The notes beneath the pieces are model-generated. The model saw nothing but the letters and a program-made list of their open reading frames with translations. It was not told the DNA's origin and did no database searches. The translations under genes were made by a program, and so were the position numbers. From contig JAQFVV010006623.1 in NCBI GenBank assembly GCA_028023455.1, positions 213,501 to 277,500 on the forward strand: a DNA stretch of 64,000 bases. Direction: 5' to 3'. How positions within the stretch are numbered: position 1 is the stretch's first letter; every line of letters begins with the position of its first letter. Positions 12,330 through 23,599 of this stretch are shown here, one piece after another. This DNA comes from Epiperipatus broadwayi. Lineage: Eukaryota; Onychophora; Udeonychophora; Euonychophora; Peripatidae.

Positions 12330-12374
12330 CCTTCAGATCATGATTTCAAGCTGATTTGCTATCATCAATGAAGG
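12330..12374 (-). ncRNA. Hammerhead ribozyme with one core change
   Basis: Same layout as the copy at 11928-11972, 402 bp away. Stem I (CCTTCA/TGAAGG), GAAA, TCATGA and the TC cut site are intact. The core reads TTGATGA instead of CTGATGA. The core C is nearly invariant in known hammerheads, so this copy is probably inactive. Confidence 0.75.
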
Positions 12375-12880
12375 GTAGGAATAAGAAACTATATCTAAAC
12401 ACTAACTCTGAGCATTTATGAAACAATTTCTATTCAGCTTGCAAGCGTGAATTTTTTAGACATGGAATGTCTTCAAACTCAGCATAGCAAGCCAGATAGC
12501 TATATGGGTCTGATATCTGAAGGTGGAATTAATGATAGAGATAGTGAATGCTTACTCTGACGTTTACGTAAACAAACTTATGCTTGACAGTGTTTTTGGT
12601 AAAACGCCATCTATTGATCATAAATACAAGCGATAGCAAGTTTAACTTGTTTTTTTGTTTTTCATAAATGTACCTTTTGAGGTTTTCTTGCAATGATATA
12701 TATTTCAGAGGCTTCTACTATGTAGTGTTACTGAACTGATATCAGACCCATATAGCTATCTGGCTTGCTATGCTGAGTTTGAAGACATTACATGTCTAAA
12801 AAATTCACGCTTGCAAGCTGAATAGAAATTGTTTTATAAATGCTCAGAGTTAGTGCTTAGATCTAGTTTCTTATTCCTAC

Positions 12881-12925
12881 CCTTCACTGATGATAGAAAA
12901 TCAGCTTGAAATCATGATCTGAAGG
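12881..12925 (+). ncRNA. Type I hammerhead ribozyme, opposite strand
   Basis: Plus strand: CCTTCA 12881-12886; CTGATGA 12887-12893; stem II region 12894-12907, weakened because AGC has become AGA; GAAA 12908-12911; TCATGA 12912-12917; TC 12918-12919; TGAAGG 12920-12925. The cut is predicted between 12919 and 12920. This lies exactly 402 nt after the palindrome centre at 12518, where the plus-strand unit also begins TGAAGG. Confidence 0.8.
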
Positions 12926-13069
12926 TGGAATTAATGATAGAGATAGTGAATGCTTACTCTGACGTTTATGTGAACAAACTTACGCTTGACGGTGTTTTTG
13001 GTAAAACGCCATCTATTGATCATAAATACAAGCGTTAGCAAGTTTAACTTGTTTTTTTGTTTTTCATAT

Positions 13070-14356
13070 ATATATACACACACAATATGTGTATATACAC
13101 ATTGTTGCATTATACCCCTCCCCAATTGAGGATCTAAATGCATCAATCCCTTTTCTTAGGTATTAACCACTTTAAATTCTTCATTTTTAATAACTTTAAT
13201 TATTTTTCAAAGTGGATGTCAGTTTTTCTTTTCACTATTAAACAGTAAATGATAATATCAAGAGAGAAAGACAGTAAAGTATTAGACAATTCAACACACA
13301 GATTGATTTTGCGCCGATTAAACCAACTTTTAATTTCTTGCAGAAGTCGTGACTACAGCATGGGCTATTTTTGTGAACAGTGGATCAAGAACATGGACTT
13401 TAATATTGCAAATGGCAGGATTATTTTCACTGCCCATTCATCTTAATTTATTTTAGTTAATTACTGGAAATTTTTCTTCCAGATTTATTATTTATTATAT
13501 GCCAGGACTTTTTACTGGTGCATCAGCATCAATATTATTTACTCTTCACACATACCCATCTGCAGAACAAAGTCACCACAAGAAAAGGCTTAATCTAATC
13601 CCAAATCAGACCTGAAATTTATATCTTTGCCCAAATACTCACACACACCTCAATCTTAATTTAACACATTTATATATATATATATACTCCATTTGATAAG
13701 GATTTATTTTCATCATTATAAATAATTTCAAGTTTATTTATTTCACTTTTATTTTGAATGTGTCATTTTAATTTATTTTATCTTTTTCAAAAAAAAACTT
13801 TTTAGTTTTCCATATTTATTTAAGTCAAGCTCCACTGTATTTTAGACTTACGCATTGAGTTTGCCACAACAACAAAGTAGACATAATCAAGGAGTTTGTC
13901 ATTCATTTTAACTTGTTGTGACATTTTCAAAACACTAAATTTTTTAAGAATTTATTTTTATCTTTTATTACTTATTTAATTTTTCATTATTAAGACTAAC
14001 TTTATTCATTCTCTTTATTCAAAATCCTTGGCGTTATTAATTTGGTCAAGCTGGAGAATCCGTCAGATTACATATTTAGTTTTTATCTGGTGATTTTTAA
14101 ATAATTTTTCTTTTTAATGCATTGTCACTCATGCTGCAGCATTGTGAATTACTCTTTGGTCTTTCTTCTAGTCTTCTATTGGTGATATCAGAATCACTCC
14201 CAGTTCTCCAAAAGATTTTTATTCTTTTGGGGCTATGGGAATACCATCTTCTTCGGCTCCACTCCCCGAATTTGTTCTATGGCTATACTTTATGGCATTT
14301 ATAGCCAGCTTTCTAGATTGGGGTTTCAATTCTCTATCTTTCATACTGAAAGTTGG
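13070..14356. other. Interior of the LTR element, nothing recognised
   Basis: After a CA/TA-rich tract this stretch is AT-rich. A 65-codon plus-strand frame at 13249-13446 has no recognised motif. On the minus strand, where pol would lie, no reverse transcriptase or integrase motif is visible. Confidence 0.4.
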
Positions 14357-14614
14357 TCAAGTGCTGTCAAAACCACTCAACAATTCTGCCATCTGTTCTA
14401 CTGATTTCCTCTCAGTGCCCATGAGCATTTTCTCAACATTATGAGGAAGATTATGGTGAACTATCCTAATAATTTGTTGTTCAGATAGTGGGTTGGCAGT
14501 TAACAAATGCAGTTTCCTCACTTGCTTTTTGAAAAAGGAAATGAAAAGTTCACCAGGTCACCATTTATCTTGTGACATCTGGTGACAAATATTTTCCTGA
14601 TAACCTTTGCCCCA
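14357..14614 (-). pseudogene. Gag capsid C-terminal fragment
   Basis: The minus strand reads through a segment with ELFISFFKKQVRKLHLL, then ANPLSEQQIIRIVHHNLP, then MLMGTERKSVEQMAELLSG, ending at a TGA at 14357-14359. An upstream TGA at 14558-14560 breaks the frame. The pattern 'yFxxxVxxLxxLxPxLSExxxixxixxxLPxxvxxxL ... sxxExxxLl' is typical of the capsid C-terminal lobe of retrotransposon Gag. It is the natural continuation of the gag N-terminal part at 16873-17760, from which it is now separated by about 2.2 kb. Confidence 0.6.
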
Positions 14615-14619
14615 ATAAC

Positions 14620-16870
14620 TAGTTTAACAGGCTACCCTGGTATTAATTATGTTGTTTATATAAATGTCTGTAAAAAAAAAATTGAATCGGTTGACCACAT
14701 AGGGTAGTAAACACAAAACTATGGCTTTATAGTTGCCATAACACCTGCAGATAGAATTTGACTACTATCCAATGTATTGAATTCGAATACAAATCCCTTT
14801 CTTGAATATAACTTAAGAAATAAAACCTATGTGTCCTATATCAGGATATACGTTAAAAGAAATATTTAAAAAAAATCTACCTAGTGTCCATTATTTCATT
14901 TAAAAAGACAAACAACAATTTCTTCGGAAAACGTATACTTATGAGTGTCAATTAATAAACTGACCCCAAGCGCCAATCTCACTAGTACCATAAGAATTAT
15001 ACTTTTCTTTTTTAAGAGGTCTTAAAATTTTCACTAATTAGGTTCCTGGCCCTTTCAGCTAGCTCAAATCTCAGGGCTGAGAGGTAACAATACCCATGAG
15101 GATGAATGGAGGTAATGGCTAAATTTGCATAGTTGAAACAAGCTTTCCCTGCTTTATATACTTCTCAACTTAAGATGCGTATATTAAAACTTACATATTA
15201 GTAACAGTTTCTTTTCTATACCCTTTAAATTAGGTCATGTGTCATTTAAAATTAGCTAATGTTGAACACTCTCTTTTTACACATTTATTCCTTCTATACG
15301 CGATCTATTTCTTTATCAAATCTACGGTGTAGAATTTTAAAATTACATGCAATAGAAATGCCTATTCTGAAAAGCATACTTCTCATTCATTCTGATATTC
15401 TGGCAGGAAGAAAACTAGGCCAATATAAGCAATAAATATGTTCATTAATGAGAGACAATTAGTTTTAATGTAAGTATACAATTTTATTACTATGGCTAAT
15501 TAAATATGGAGAAAGAAATACATATATATAATTTAGATATCAATGCTAACATAAAACACACAAAAAAAGAATTAATGAATTATAAAAGAACATATAATTA
15601 AACATGTGTGTGGGAATCCATTTATATGTTTAAATTAAAATATATAATTTTACACAAATGATTAAACCTGTGGAGAGTAACGATAGAAAATTTTCAGTTC
15701 TTTTACGATAGTAAAACTAGTTAGTTACCTTGAAGTACCCGGGATTTTTAATATGGATAAGTTTATTTCCATGTAAGATTGATTTTGACGATCCAGCTAA
15801 AATTTATGTACTCTTTTACTGTTGAAGAATAAAACAAAATTTTTCTGCTAATAGCAAAATGTTTGCACGAATATCCATTATGTGGTATTACTTGGATCTA
15901 ATAAATAATGATGGCTTACTGGAGGCATTCTGATTGTACACAATTTGATATTTTTTTTCTTTCCTGGATTGTTTTAGCAGCATATCGATGAGGTACCTAT
16001 GGTTCTTGGAGGGCAAGCAATTAACAGTAACAGCTATATATTCAGAGTGAAGGATGGCGGCCTTTACACCTATTTTTCTACTCCTGCATTCTGATTGTAG
16101 CAATGATCTGAGTTACTATATCTAAATCCATTTTCTTCTCCTGATGATTGATTGAAGGATTTGTTTTAATGTTTCATTTTATAATATGAGCATAGCGAGC
16201 ATAGCTGTATCAGTCAATTTAGCAACAAGAAAATAATAATATTTTCTTTCAGTTCAAAAAACCACTCTTGCTTGTTTTGATTTCTCTTTTAACTAATTAA
16301 TTTCTCCAATTCCTTTTGTTTCCCAAAATAGTTTATCCGTATCTCGATCTCTATTTCTTAGGCATGCTTTTAACATTTTTCTGCCATACATTTACTTTAG
16401 ATTCCCTGGAATTTTGAGTGGCTAAGTAAGGTAACAAAAGACACAAAATTGCCTCAAGGTATATATATCTAAAAGATCTTTCATTACTCTCATTAAAGTG
16501 TGATATAGAATAAGACAACAGAAAAGTATACATTTGAAATAAATTAATAATACAAGAAGAAAATTGATATATTTGCATATAACTGCATTCCCATAATTCA
16601 TTAACATATTTTCATGAATTTATTTTGAAACAAATAACTATAAACATCTTTCTCTTTTTTTTAAATAGTTTTAACAAGGCTGTAAACCTTAGCAATGAGC
16701 GTCTGAAAAAATTGTCACTAGGGACCTCTGTAGGTCTTTAAAACACATGCTTACGCTATGAAGAAATAAAAAAAAACTTTCAAACTTTCTCTCTTAGACA
16801 TATATATCTAATTCTTTATATTTTATACTGGCAGCTGAATCCAATTTATTAGACTCATGCTGATCTAAGC
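14620..16870. other. Foreign insertion that splits gag
   Basis: This 2.2 kb lies between the two halves of gag and shows no gag-like frame. A TGGCGCTTGGGG string on the minus strand near 14962-14973 resembles a primer binding site, so part of the insertion may be the LTR and leader of a third, otherwise lost, LTR element. The 71- and 75-codon minus-strand frames at 15888-16103 and 16351-16578 have no recognisable motif. Confidence 0.35.
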
Positions 16871-16872
16871 AG

Positions 16873-17760
16873 TTAGGGAATATTGTGTAACTTTCTTGTA
16901 ACAGGTTTGAACCTGGCTACTGTTACACTAGTTAATAGAAATTTTTTACATTCAGCAAAAGTGATGGGCTTATAATACAGAGAATCCCACCAGGATTGAG
17001 ACTCCCCTTGTAAATGGCTGCACACAATTGTGACCATGGCCTCTTCACTTAGTTGATTCAAGGTGCAGTATCACTTCAAGCTATTTAAATGTTCTATAGG
17101 AGCTTCCCTTAGGTGGCCAGAAAATATTTGGACTTTTAAAAACTGATTTATGATCACCAGATTATTTATAATGTGTGTGTTTGCACTCAGCTGGTCAGGC
17201 TTTTTAATGTCTGTTTGCATGCTATCTTTGCTATAATTTACTTGATTTATTTTTAAAGTTAAATTAGTAATTTTGACTTTTATATCCTCAACTACTTTGT
17301 TATTTTCTATCTTGGTTTCTGCTACTGCCTCTCTCACTAGCTCTATCTCTACTTTATGTTCTATTTTATTTGTTCTTATTATTTGGTAAGCAGTCTCCAT
17401 TTAATTCTCTTCTTGTATTTTAGTCTTGTTTACTTTTTTTCTAATTTCTTCTTTCATTTAATCATATCCCATTATGATCTGATCTTTAAATTTTTCAAGT
17501 ATTTCAGCTTGTACTTGTAATTTTCTGATCATTTCATTATTTTGATTTCTAAGCTCTTTGGCTATTTTTTACTTTCTTTAGTTGCTTCTTTTTGTTTTTC
17601 AAGCATGCTTGTTATTAATGCTATGATTTTATTCTTTACTTTGCTGTTCCTCACTAGGAGCATTCTCTACTTCATTAATTTGAGCCTCTATTAGTTCCTC
17701 ACTGAGAACATTTTCTATTTCCTTAACTTGAGCCTCCATTTTGGCTTTTTTTCTTGTCAT
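16873..17760 (-). pseudogene. Gag N-terminal and capsid region of the second LTR element
   Basis: The frame starts at ATG 17760 (MTRKKAKMEAQ). An internal duplication is visible: MEAQVKEIENVLSEE is followed at once by IEAQINEVENAPSEE. A lysine- and glutamate-rich coiled-coil stretch follows (AKELRNQNNEMIRKLQVQ). Then come KVQIFSGHLREAPIEHLNSL and QLSEEAMVTIVCSHLQG with SQSWWDSLYY; the last two are the typical Gag order 'F.G....EHL...., L.......L.G.A..WW'. The gene is broken by TAA at 17458-17460 and 17401-17403, a stop at 17071-17073 and at least one frameshift near 17630. Capsid shell formation is the family's role; this copy cannot make it. Confidence 0.65.
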
Positions 17761-18247
17761 CATCTATGATTTTGAGACAACTTTTTATATATGTTTTTGC
17801 TTTTAATGCTGTCTTTTTTTCACAACAGTATGCTTATTAATTTATTTATTTAATAGTTTTAATTTAATCACTTTATAAATTGATTATTTTATTAAATCTA
17901 TAATTAAATATGAGTGTTCAATCGATTTTCTCCACTACATTCCCCCTAATACCATTTGCATGTCAATTTCTATCCTAATGTCAGTGCCTATCCACACTTA
18001 TTTATTTATATCTACAACATATATATATATTTATTTTCTCTAATACAAACTATATTTCAATAAACTAATCCTACTTATCTTTCTTTTTTCACATATAGAA
18101 TTATCATTAGTGCAGTTTGGTCTCTTGCATCTCTCATAAATTTATTCACTTTAATTATTATATACCTTTTTATTTTATTTATGTGAGCCAAATATTTATA
18201 TTATGCACTTTTCTCTTCTTTTTTTAAAAATTTGAATGAATGTTTGA

Positions 18248-18265
18248 ACCTCACATTGGGCACCA
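18248..18265 (-). promoter_or_regulatory. tRNA primer binding site of the second LTR element
   Basis: The minus strand reads TGGTGCCCAATGTGAGGT, starting two bases inside the 5' LTR edge. TGG, complementary to the tRNA CCA end, two bases after the LTR is the expected layout. It fixes the element's direction as minus strand, in agreement with gag. Confidence 0.7.
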
Positions 18266-18267
18266 TT

Positions 18268-19813
18268 TATAATGGGAATCCCTTTTCTATAATTTTTAAA
18301 CATTTGAATTAATGTTCATATTTGAAATTTACAAGTTTGAAACTAAAAACTTTACCCATTTCTTATTACTATTTTTAACACTTATAATTTAAATTATTGG
18401 CTCTTAATTTAATGTTAATTATTTTACTTTGTAACCCTGTTACTCAAGCAGAGAAATAAATATGCTGAATATTTACATACCAATCATACCACTGGTCAGA
18501 TCAAGATTTAATAAAATATTAAACTGACAGTCACCTTTCCAGACCGAGGTAACTTTGTCCAGCTGCATAAAGTGTGAAACACCTCATGGGGATTATTTAT
18601 AATCAATGTAAACCTAGGGCACCATCTAATACTTAAACTGGAACCCAAGAAATGTCATCATCATATTTCAAGCACTTGACCCATGGCTAGTTCTTAAAAA
18701 TGAGATTGGCAACACATTTTACTTAGATAAATGGAGAGAGATGGAAACAACACTAATAATTTACATAAATTTATTAAAAGACAATAATAATAAAAACATA
18801 AAAATACATAAGAGATATTCAACATTTAAAAACAAATATGCATGCTTCTAAGTGAAATCTAAAGTTTTATTCAGAGGAAGATTTTAAAGTTTAATACTAG
18901 TATTGAGAATTTAAAAGGTCTAATAATGATGTCAATGGATAATAGTTACCTAGGTCTAATATAGTCTCTGGGTTTTCATATGTGGGTGATCACCCTATTT
19001 CTGATCCAGTTATATTCCTGATAAGTGAGTGTTTCAGCATAAGTGAAGTTTCTTGATTCTGCATCCTATGGCATGGGCTGTTTCCTTTGATTTGGCATGG
19101 CAGGTTCAAATATTGGCAGACGGTGAGTCAGAACACTATATCATGGCATTTGGCTAATGGACAGATGAACAGAGAAAAATTGGCCAAACACCATCTTTTC
19201 AATCTAGTCACTCATTTCTCTTATGGCACAATAGTAGAATAGTTTCATTGTGCTGGATTTTTAGTGGCTGATTGACTTTGTTCACTGCTGCTGGTTGATC
19301 TTGGTTATAATTTTAACTTTCTTCTATAATACTTTCTGCATAGCCTAAATCCTTTAATAATTTTAAGTCTGAAGCTGAATTCTGAATAATCTTGAATGAT
19401 AACAATATATAATGTCATCCATTTATACACTCTGACCCCACCTTTACTTGAGTTTTTACCCATGCTATCAATACATTTGATCTTTAACTTTTTTAATTAG
19501 TACTTTTTTTAAAAACTTAATTTTACTGAAATTAGACCCATATTGTTCATTTAATCAGTCTGAAATTTTAATCTCCAGAGCCTGATTATTGTTCTAATTA
19601 ATTATAAAATCTTTTTATTTAAAAAAAAAGGTTTTAACAAAAGGACATAAAAGAAAGATAAGTTATAATTACTAAATAATTTCTAACTTATTCCCAACCT
19701 TTTACTTTTTATTTTAACTTTTTCTGTTTCCAAACTATTAAATATTAGTATTCTTTTTCTATTTCATTTTTTTAAATTTTATTTTAAATAAATAAGTAAA
19801 TCATGTAACTCGT
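18268..19813 (-). repeat. 5' LTR of the second element
   Basis: Aligns along its full length with 10181-11743. The sense end has mutated from TGTTACA to CATTATA. The outer edge at about 19813 is followed by (TA)n(CA)n. Numerous substitutions and several indels between the LTRs show that the insertion is old. Confidence 0.8.
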
Positions 19814-20099
19814 ATATATACACACACTTATGCAATCTGTGTATAAACACATCATTACAATATGTATGTCTATATATAACCATTTCAATATATATATATT
19901 ATATTTTTTAAATAAATAAAAATATTTAAAATTTAATGGGATCTTGGGATTGCTCATATTTCACAATTAAGATTAAGAATGTTCAAACTGATAATTCAAA
20001 AACATTGATATAATTTATAATGGTAGTTGTTTTGTCAACAAACATGTCGCAGCATGTCATTGTTTTTTTTGAAAAACAATAGATTATGAACATTCCCAG

Positions 20100-21860
20100 G
20101 CCTTTTTTTTTTCAATTTGAATTGCAGGTTTTTGAATTTTGAATTACTTGTTTTTGACTTTTTTACTTTGATTTTTTTTTTTTTTTTTCAAAATAAATAA
20201 AAAACACAAATTTTATTACATTTTTTGTAAACATTTTTTTTTATTAACATCAACAAGTAATAAATAAATATAAAATAAAATCAACATATTGTAAAATCTA
20301 TGGTATATTGTTAAATTTGTGCTTTGGCTTTCGGCTTTTTTTAAAAAGTAATTTCAACAAAATGATGAAGTTACAGTGTTTTGTACAAAATTCAAGAAAT
20401 ATAAACAAACGCAAAAGTTAGTTGGCCTTTTTTTTTGTATTGCCGCTTTTTTAAAAAAATATTATCAATAAAATTATGAAGTAACACAGTTTGAAAGACA
20501 AATAAATCAAACAAACAAACAAACTTGAAACATCGTAGGCTTTTTTTTAAAAAAAAAAAGTTAAACTTAGTAGACTTTTTTTTAAAAAAGTTAAAACAAA
20601 CTTCAAAGTTATTAAGCTTTTTTTTTTTTGGGGGGGGGTTACACAAATAAATCAAAAAGTATGGAGAAGTATGGAGGTGTTTATTATATCTATAAAGATA
20701 TTACATACGGGATAGAGAAGGTGACTAATTCGATGCGTTATAAATTCAAAAAATCCGATATATTAATATTTAATTGAAGTTTAAAGTGTATATATCTGTG
20801 CTAGAGATAATCTCTAGTTTCGAGTATGTTTAGTAATAATCATTAGAGTATTTAGCGGAAATCAATGGCATCGGGGTTTGGAGTGGAGGGAGTTTGACAA
20901 CGGTAAATGAAAATGTAACAAATAAATCACACAAACGAACTTTAAACCTAGTAAGCTTTTTTTTTTTTTGGAATGCCACTTTTTTATATTTTTTTGGATA
21001 CACAAGTAAAAAATACAAACAAAGTTTTATTCGATTGCCTTTTTTTTAAAAAAAACGGTAATTATCAACAAGTTCTAAGTTGTTAAGCTTTTTTTTTTTT
21101 TTTTTTGGTGACATCACCACAAACAAGGTTTTTTTGGATTACCGCTTTTTAAAAACAGTTATCAACAAGTTCAAAGTTATTAAGCTTTTTTTTTTTGGTT
21201 ACACAAATAAATCAAAAAGTATGTGGAAGTTTGGAGGTGTTTATTATATCTATAAAGATATTACATATGGGATAGAGAAAGGTGACTAATTCCGTGCATG
21301 GTAAATTCAAAAAATCAGATATATTAATATTTAATTGAGGTTTAAAGTGTATATATCTGTGCTAGAGATAATCTCCAGTTTCGAGTATGTTTAATAATAA
21401 TCATTAGTGTATTTAACAGAAATCGATGGCGTCGGGGTTTGGAGTGGAGGGATTTTGACAATGTTAAAGGAAAATGTAACAAATAAACCACATAAACTAA
21501 CTTTAAACCTAGTAGGCTTTTTTTTGGAATTCCACTTTTTTTATATATTTTTTTTGGATACACAAATAAATAATACAAAGTTTTATTCGGTTGGCTTTTT
21601 TTTTTTATAAAACAATTATCAACAAATTCAATGTTATTAAGGTTTTTTGGGGGGAGGGGGTTTACACAAATAATGAACCCAAACAAATTTTAAACTTTGT
21701 TGGCTTTTTTTGGGGGGATTCACTTTTTTTTTTTTTTATAAACTTAACATTAACAAAAATAAAACTTATTAAGCTTTACCCCCACACCCACCTCCATATT
21801 ACAAGAATAAAATCTCAAATAGAATGTATTAAAAAAACCCATTTCCTATAATGAGTTTCA
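20100..21860. repeat. Poly-T-rich tandem array, ~560 bp unit
   Basis: Two units of about 560 bp can be aligned (from 20637 and from 21197, spacing 560). Each has a body of about 290 bp followed by poly-T-rich segments with TTTGG, ACACAAATAAAT and AAGC. Further poly-T segments extend on both sides. The body contains TATCTATAAAGATATTAC, the perfect palindrome CTAGAGATAATCTCTAG and TAATAATCATTA. The same body, in the same order, occurs in the 408 bp hammerhead repeat at 34.5 kb. No hammerhead core is seen here. The open frames over this region are products of the T runs. Confidence 0.75.
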
Positions 21861-22987
21861 ATTTTTATCACTTATTCAATCTGGTATGTGAGTTGTTAGT
21901 TAATATATATCCAGCTTCAACCAGATCAAAACTCATGCTTCTTGTAATCTATACAAAAGATAAAATCAAGAGATCAATTCCTATCTTCAAAATTCATAAT
22001 TGAGGATACTTGGAAGTTACTCCAGTTTCCTAAAAACTTAACATAACAAAAACTATCACAACAATCAGTCTCTTTTAAAAAACAATTGTATAACCTCTTT
22101 TTTCATTAATATTGTCCTTTTGTAAAATATAACTTTTGTTTAGCCTAATAAAAAATTTGTTTAAACGCTACTTACGACTACTTTCAAACATACCCTTGTA
22201 CAATGTTTTGCACATTAAAATTTCAATACAGAAGTGTCTAAACAGTCCGTTAATTATCAAATACTTCAATTGTGTGATTTAAAAAAATATAAAATAAAAA
22301 TAACAACATTTCATTACTTGAATTTAACACACCCTCACCCTACACCCTAAAAAAGTTTGAAGTGTGTGATTTGAAATAAATAATTTACTGCGATGTGACC
22401 AAGTGGTCTGTCATGTGTAGTGCAGCAGAATTGTTGAATTACACATAAACATGAATGCCAAATGTTGGCCACATAAATAGTATTATTATGTATTTTAGCA
22501 CGTAAATCGCGCCATCCAACGGTGTGTATGTCGACAAAACAACTACCTTTATAACTTAGATTATTGGTTAGTGCATATATTTATATATTGAAACTGTAGG
22601 TTTTGATCTACCATTTTACCTAAACTTTTGGTTACTAGACCCATCTGTGTTGAGTTTAAACCTACTAAAAATTAATAGATAAGAGCACTATCATGGCTAC
22701 GTGCATTGCAATATATATATATATATGAACAAATGCCGTTAATATCAATTATATTAAAATATTATGGCAGATAAATTTCAATTTGCAATTAAAAATATTT
22801 ATATTATAGATTTAAGTTATATAAAGGTCAATTATTATTTTGCTGTGCTATAAAATCGTATGTATATGTATAATCTACCCTCTATAGTGATACACATATA
22901 GGATGGCATCATTTAGTTTTGTTAAAAGTTTTAGCTTTTGTAAATTAAAAATAAAATAATTGTAAACAAATTAGCATTAAGCCACTA
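21860..22987. other. AT-rich interval without recognisable feature
   Basis: No coding frame or recognisable repeat apart from an (AT)n tract near 22712-22725. Confidence 0.4.
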
Positions 22988-23179
22988 CACTTGCAGGAAA
23001 ATTAATTTAAATTTAGCAAATTTTGTAAATTATTTTGTTTACAACAAACTGTTGTATAAGTAAAGTCACTGGACCGGCATTATCACTTGCAGGAAAATTA
23101 ATTTAAATTTAGCAAATTTTGTAAATTATTTTGTTTACAACAAACTGTTGTATAAGTAAAGTCACTGGACCGGCATTAT
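22988..23179. repeat. Perfect 96 bp tandem duplication
   Basis: 22988-23083 and 23084-23179 are identical base for base, beginning CACTTGCAGGAAAATTAATT and ending GACCGGCATTAT. The absence of any difference, in DNA where other repeats are worn, implies a very recent duplication or an assembly artefact. Confidence 0.95.
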
Positions 23180-23461
23180 TCAAATCCCCAGTGGGATTTT
23201 GGATACTTTGCAAAAAATTAAACAAACATTTAAAATCAGATTTAAAATCTAAAATTTTAACTTAATATCTAACACTAATGGGTTCTCAGGTAATAATAAA
23301 TTGTCAACAACAAGGTGCTGAAATGAATATTGTATAAATAGGCCATATTTTGAGCTTCACACACACCAATATTTGTAAAAGAGATTATCACCAGAATCCT
23401 CACTGCTTAAAATTTTGATATGTCTGGCTAAAGATTACAACATTTTGCTATTTCTCCATAG

Positions 23462-23599
23462 GAGAACAACAAGTTACTGCTATCCTATGTGCCTAACAAC
23501 CTAACCATTGCAAAGATGAAATTCTTCAGAAACAGCCTGCCACCAGAAGAAAAAGAAAACATAGTAGCAAACCTGTTCAAAAAAGAATGCCACACCTGA
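23462..23599 (+). pseudogene. Possible exon of unknown gene or old element
   Basis: A pyrimidine-rich run ending in TAG (23459-23461) is followed by an open frame of 45 codons to TGA at 23597-23599, with clearly higher GC than its surroundings. The product contains SYVPNNLTIAKMKFFRNSL and PPEEKENIVANLFKKECHT. The same frame continues to look protein-like after the TGA (AYITSYNEESVILFQNRRAL), so the TGA may be a mutation of a tryptophan codon. The family is not recognised. It could be a single exon of a cellular gene with long introns, or a transposon remnant. Confidence 0.3.

Larger units (their letters stand above)
11831..13066. mobile_element. Head-to-head hammerhead retrozyme array, 402-nt monomer
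   Basis: A 402 bp unit is repeated in tandem and in both orientations around a centre at 12517/12518. On the minus strand, reading outward: 182 nt of a unit, one full unit (12335 down to 11934, exactly 402), then 103 nt. On the plus strand: one full unit (12518-12919, exactly 402), then about 147 nt. Unit edges are taken at the predicted ribozyme cleavage site. Each orientation carries type I hammerhead cores, listed separately. There is no protein frame. Both flanks are (AT)n, consistent with target duplication of an AT tract. Known animal retrozymes are non-coding tandem repeats of this size with type I hammerheads. Placement inside an LTR element means it inserted after that element did. 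It could alternatively be called a foldback element, but the ribozymes argue for a retrozyme. Confidence 0.85.
10181..19813 (-). mobile_element. LTR retrotransposon, two LTRs, gag only
   Basis: Two direct repeats of about 1.55 kb (10181-11743 and 18268-19813) flank a primer binding site and a gag relic, all consistent with a minus-strand element. In the sense direction the LTR begins TGAGTTACA and ends TGTTACA, the TG...CA rule. Both ends lie in (AT)n DNA sharing the string TATATAC, so a target duplication is possible but cannot be read. No protease, reverse transcriptase or integrase was recognised between the LTRs. The internal region holds two large insertions: the hammerhead palindrome at 11831-13066 and about 2.2 kb at 14620-16870. 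It is an old, defective copy. Confidence 0.75.

Noticed and set aside
20392-21851. Frames of 62-114 codons rich in F and K
   Set aside because: They arise from T and A runs of the satellite array and have no domain.
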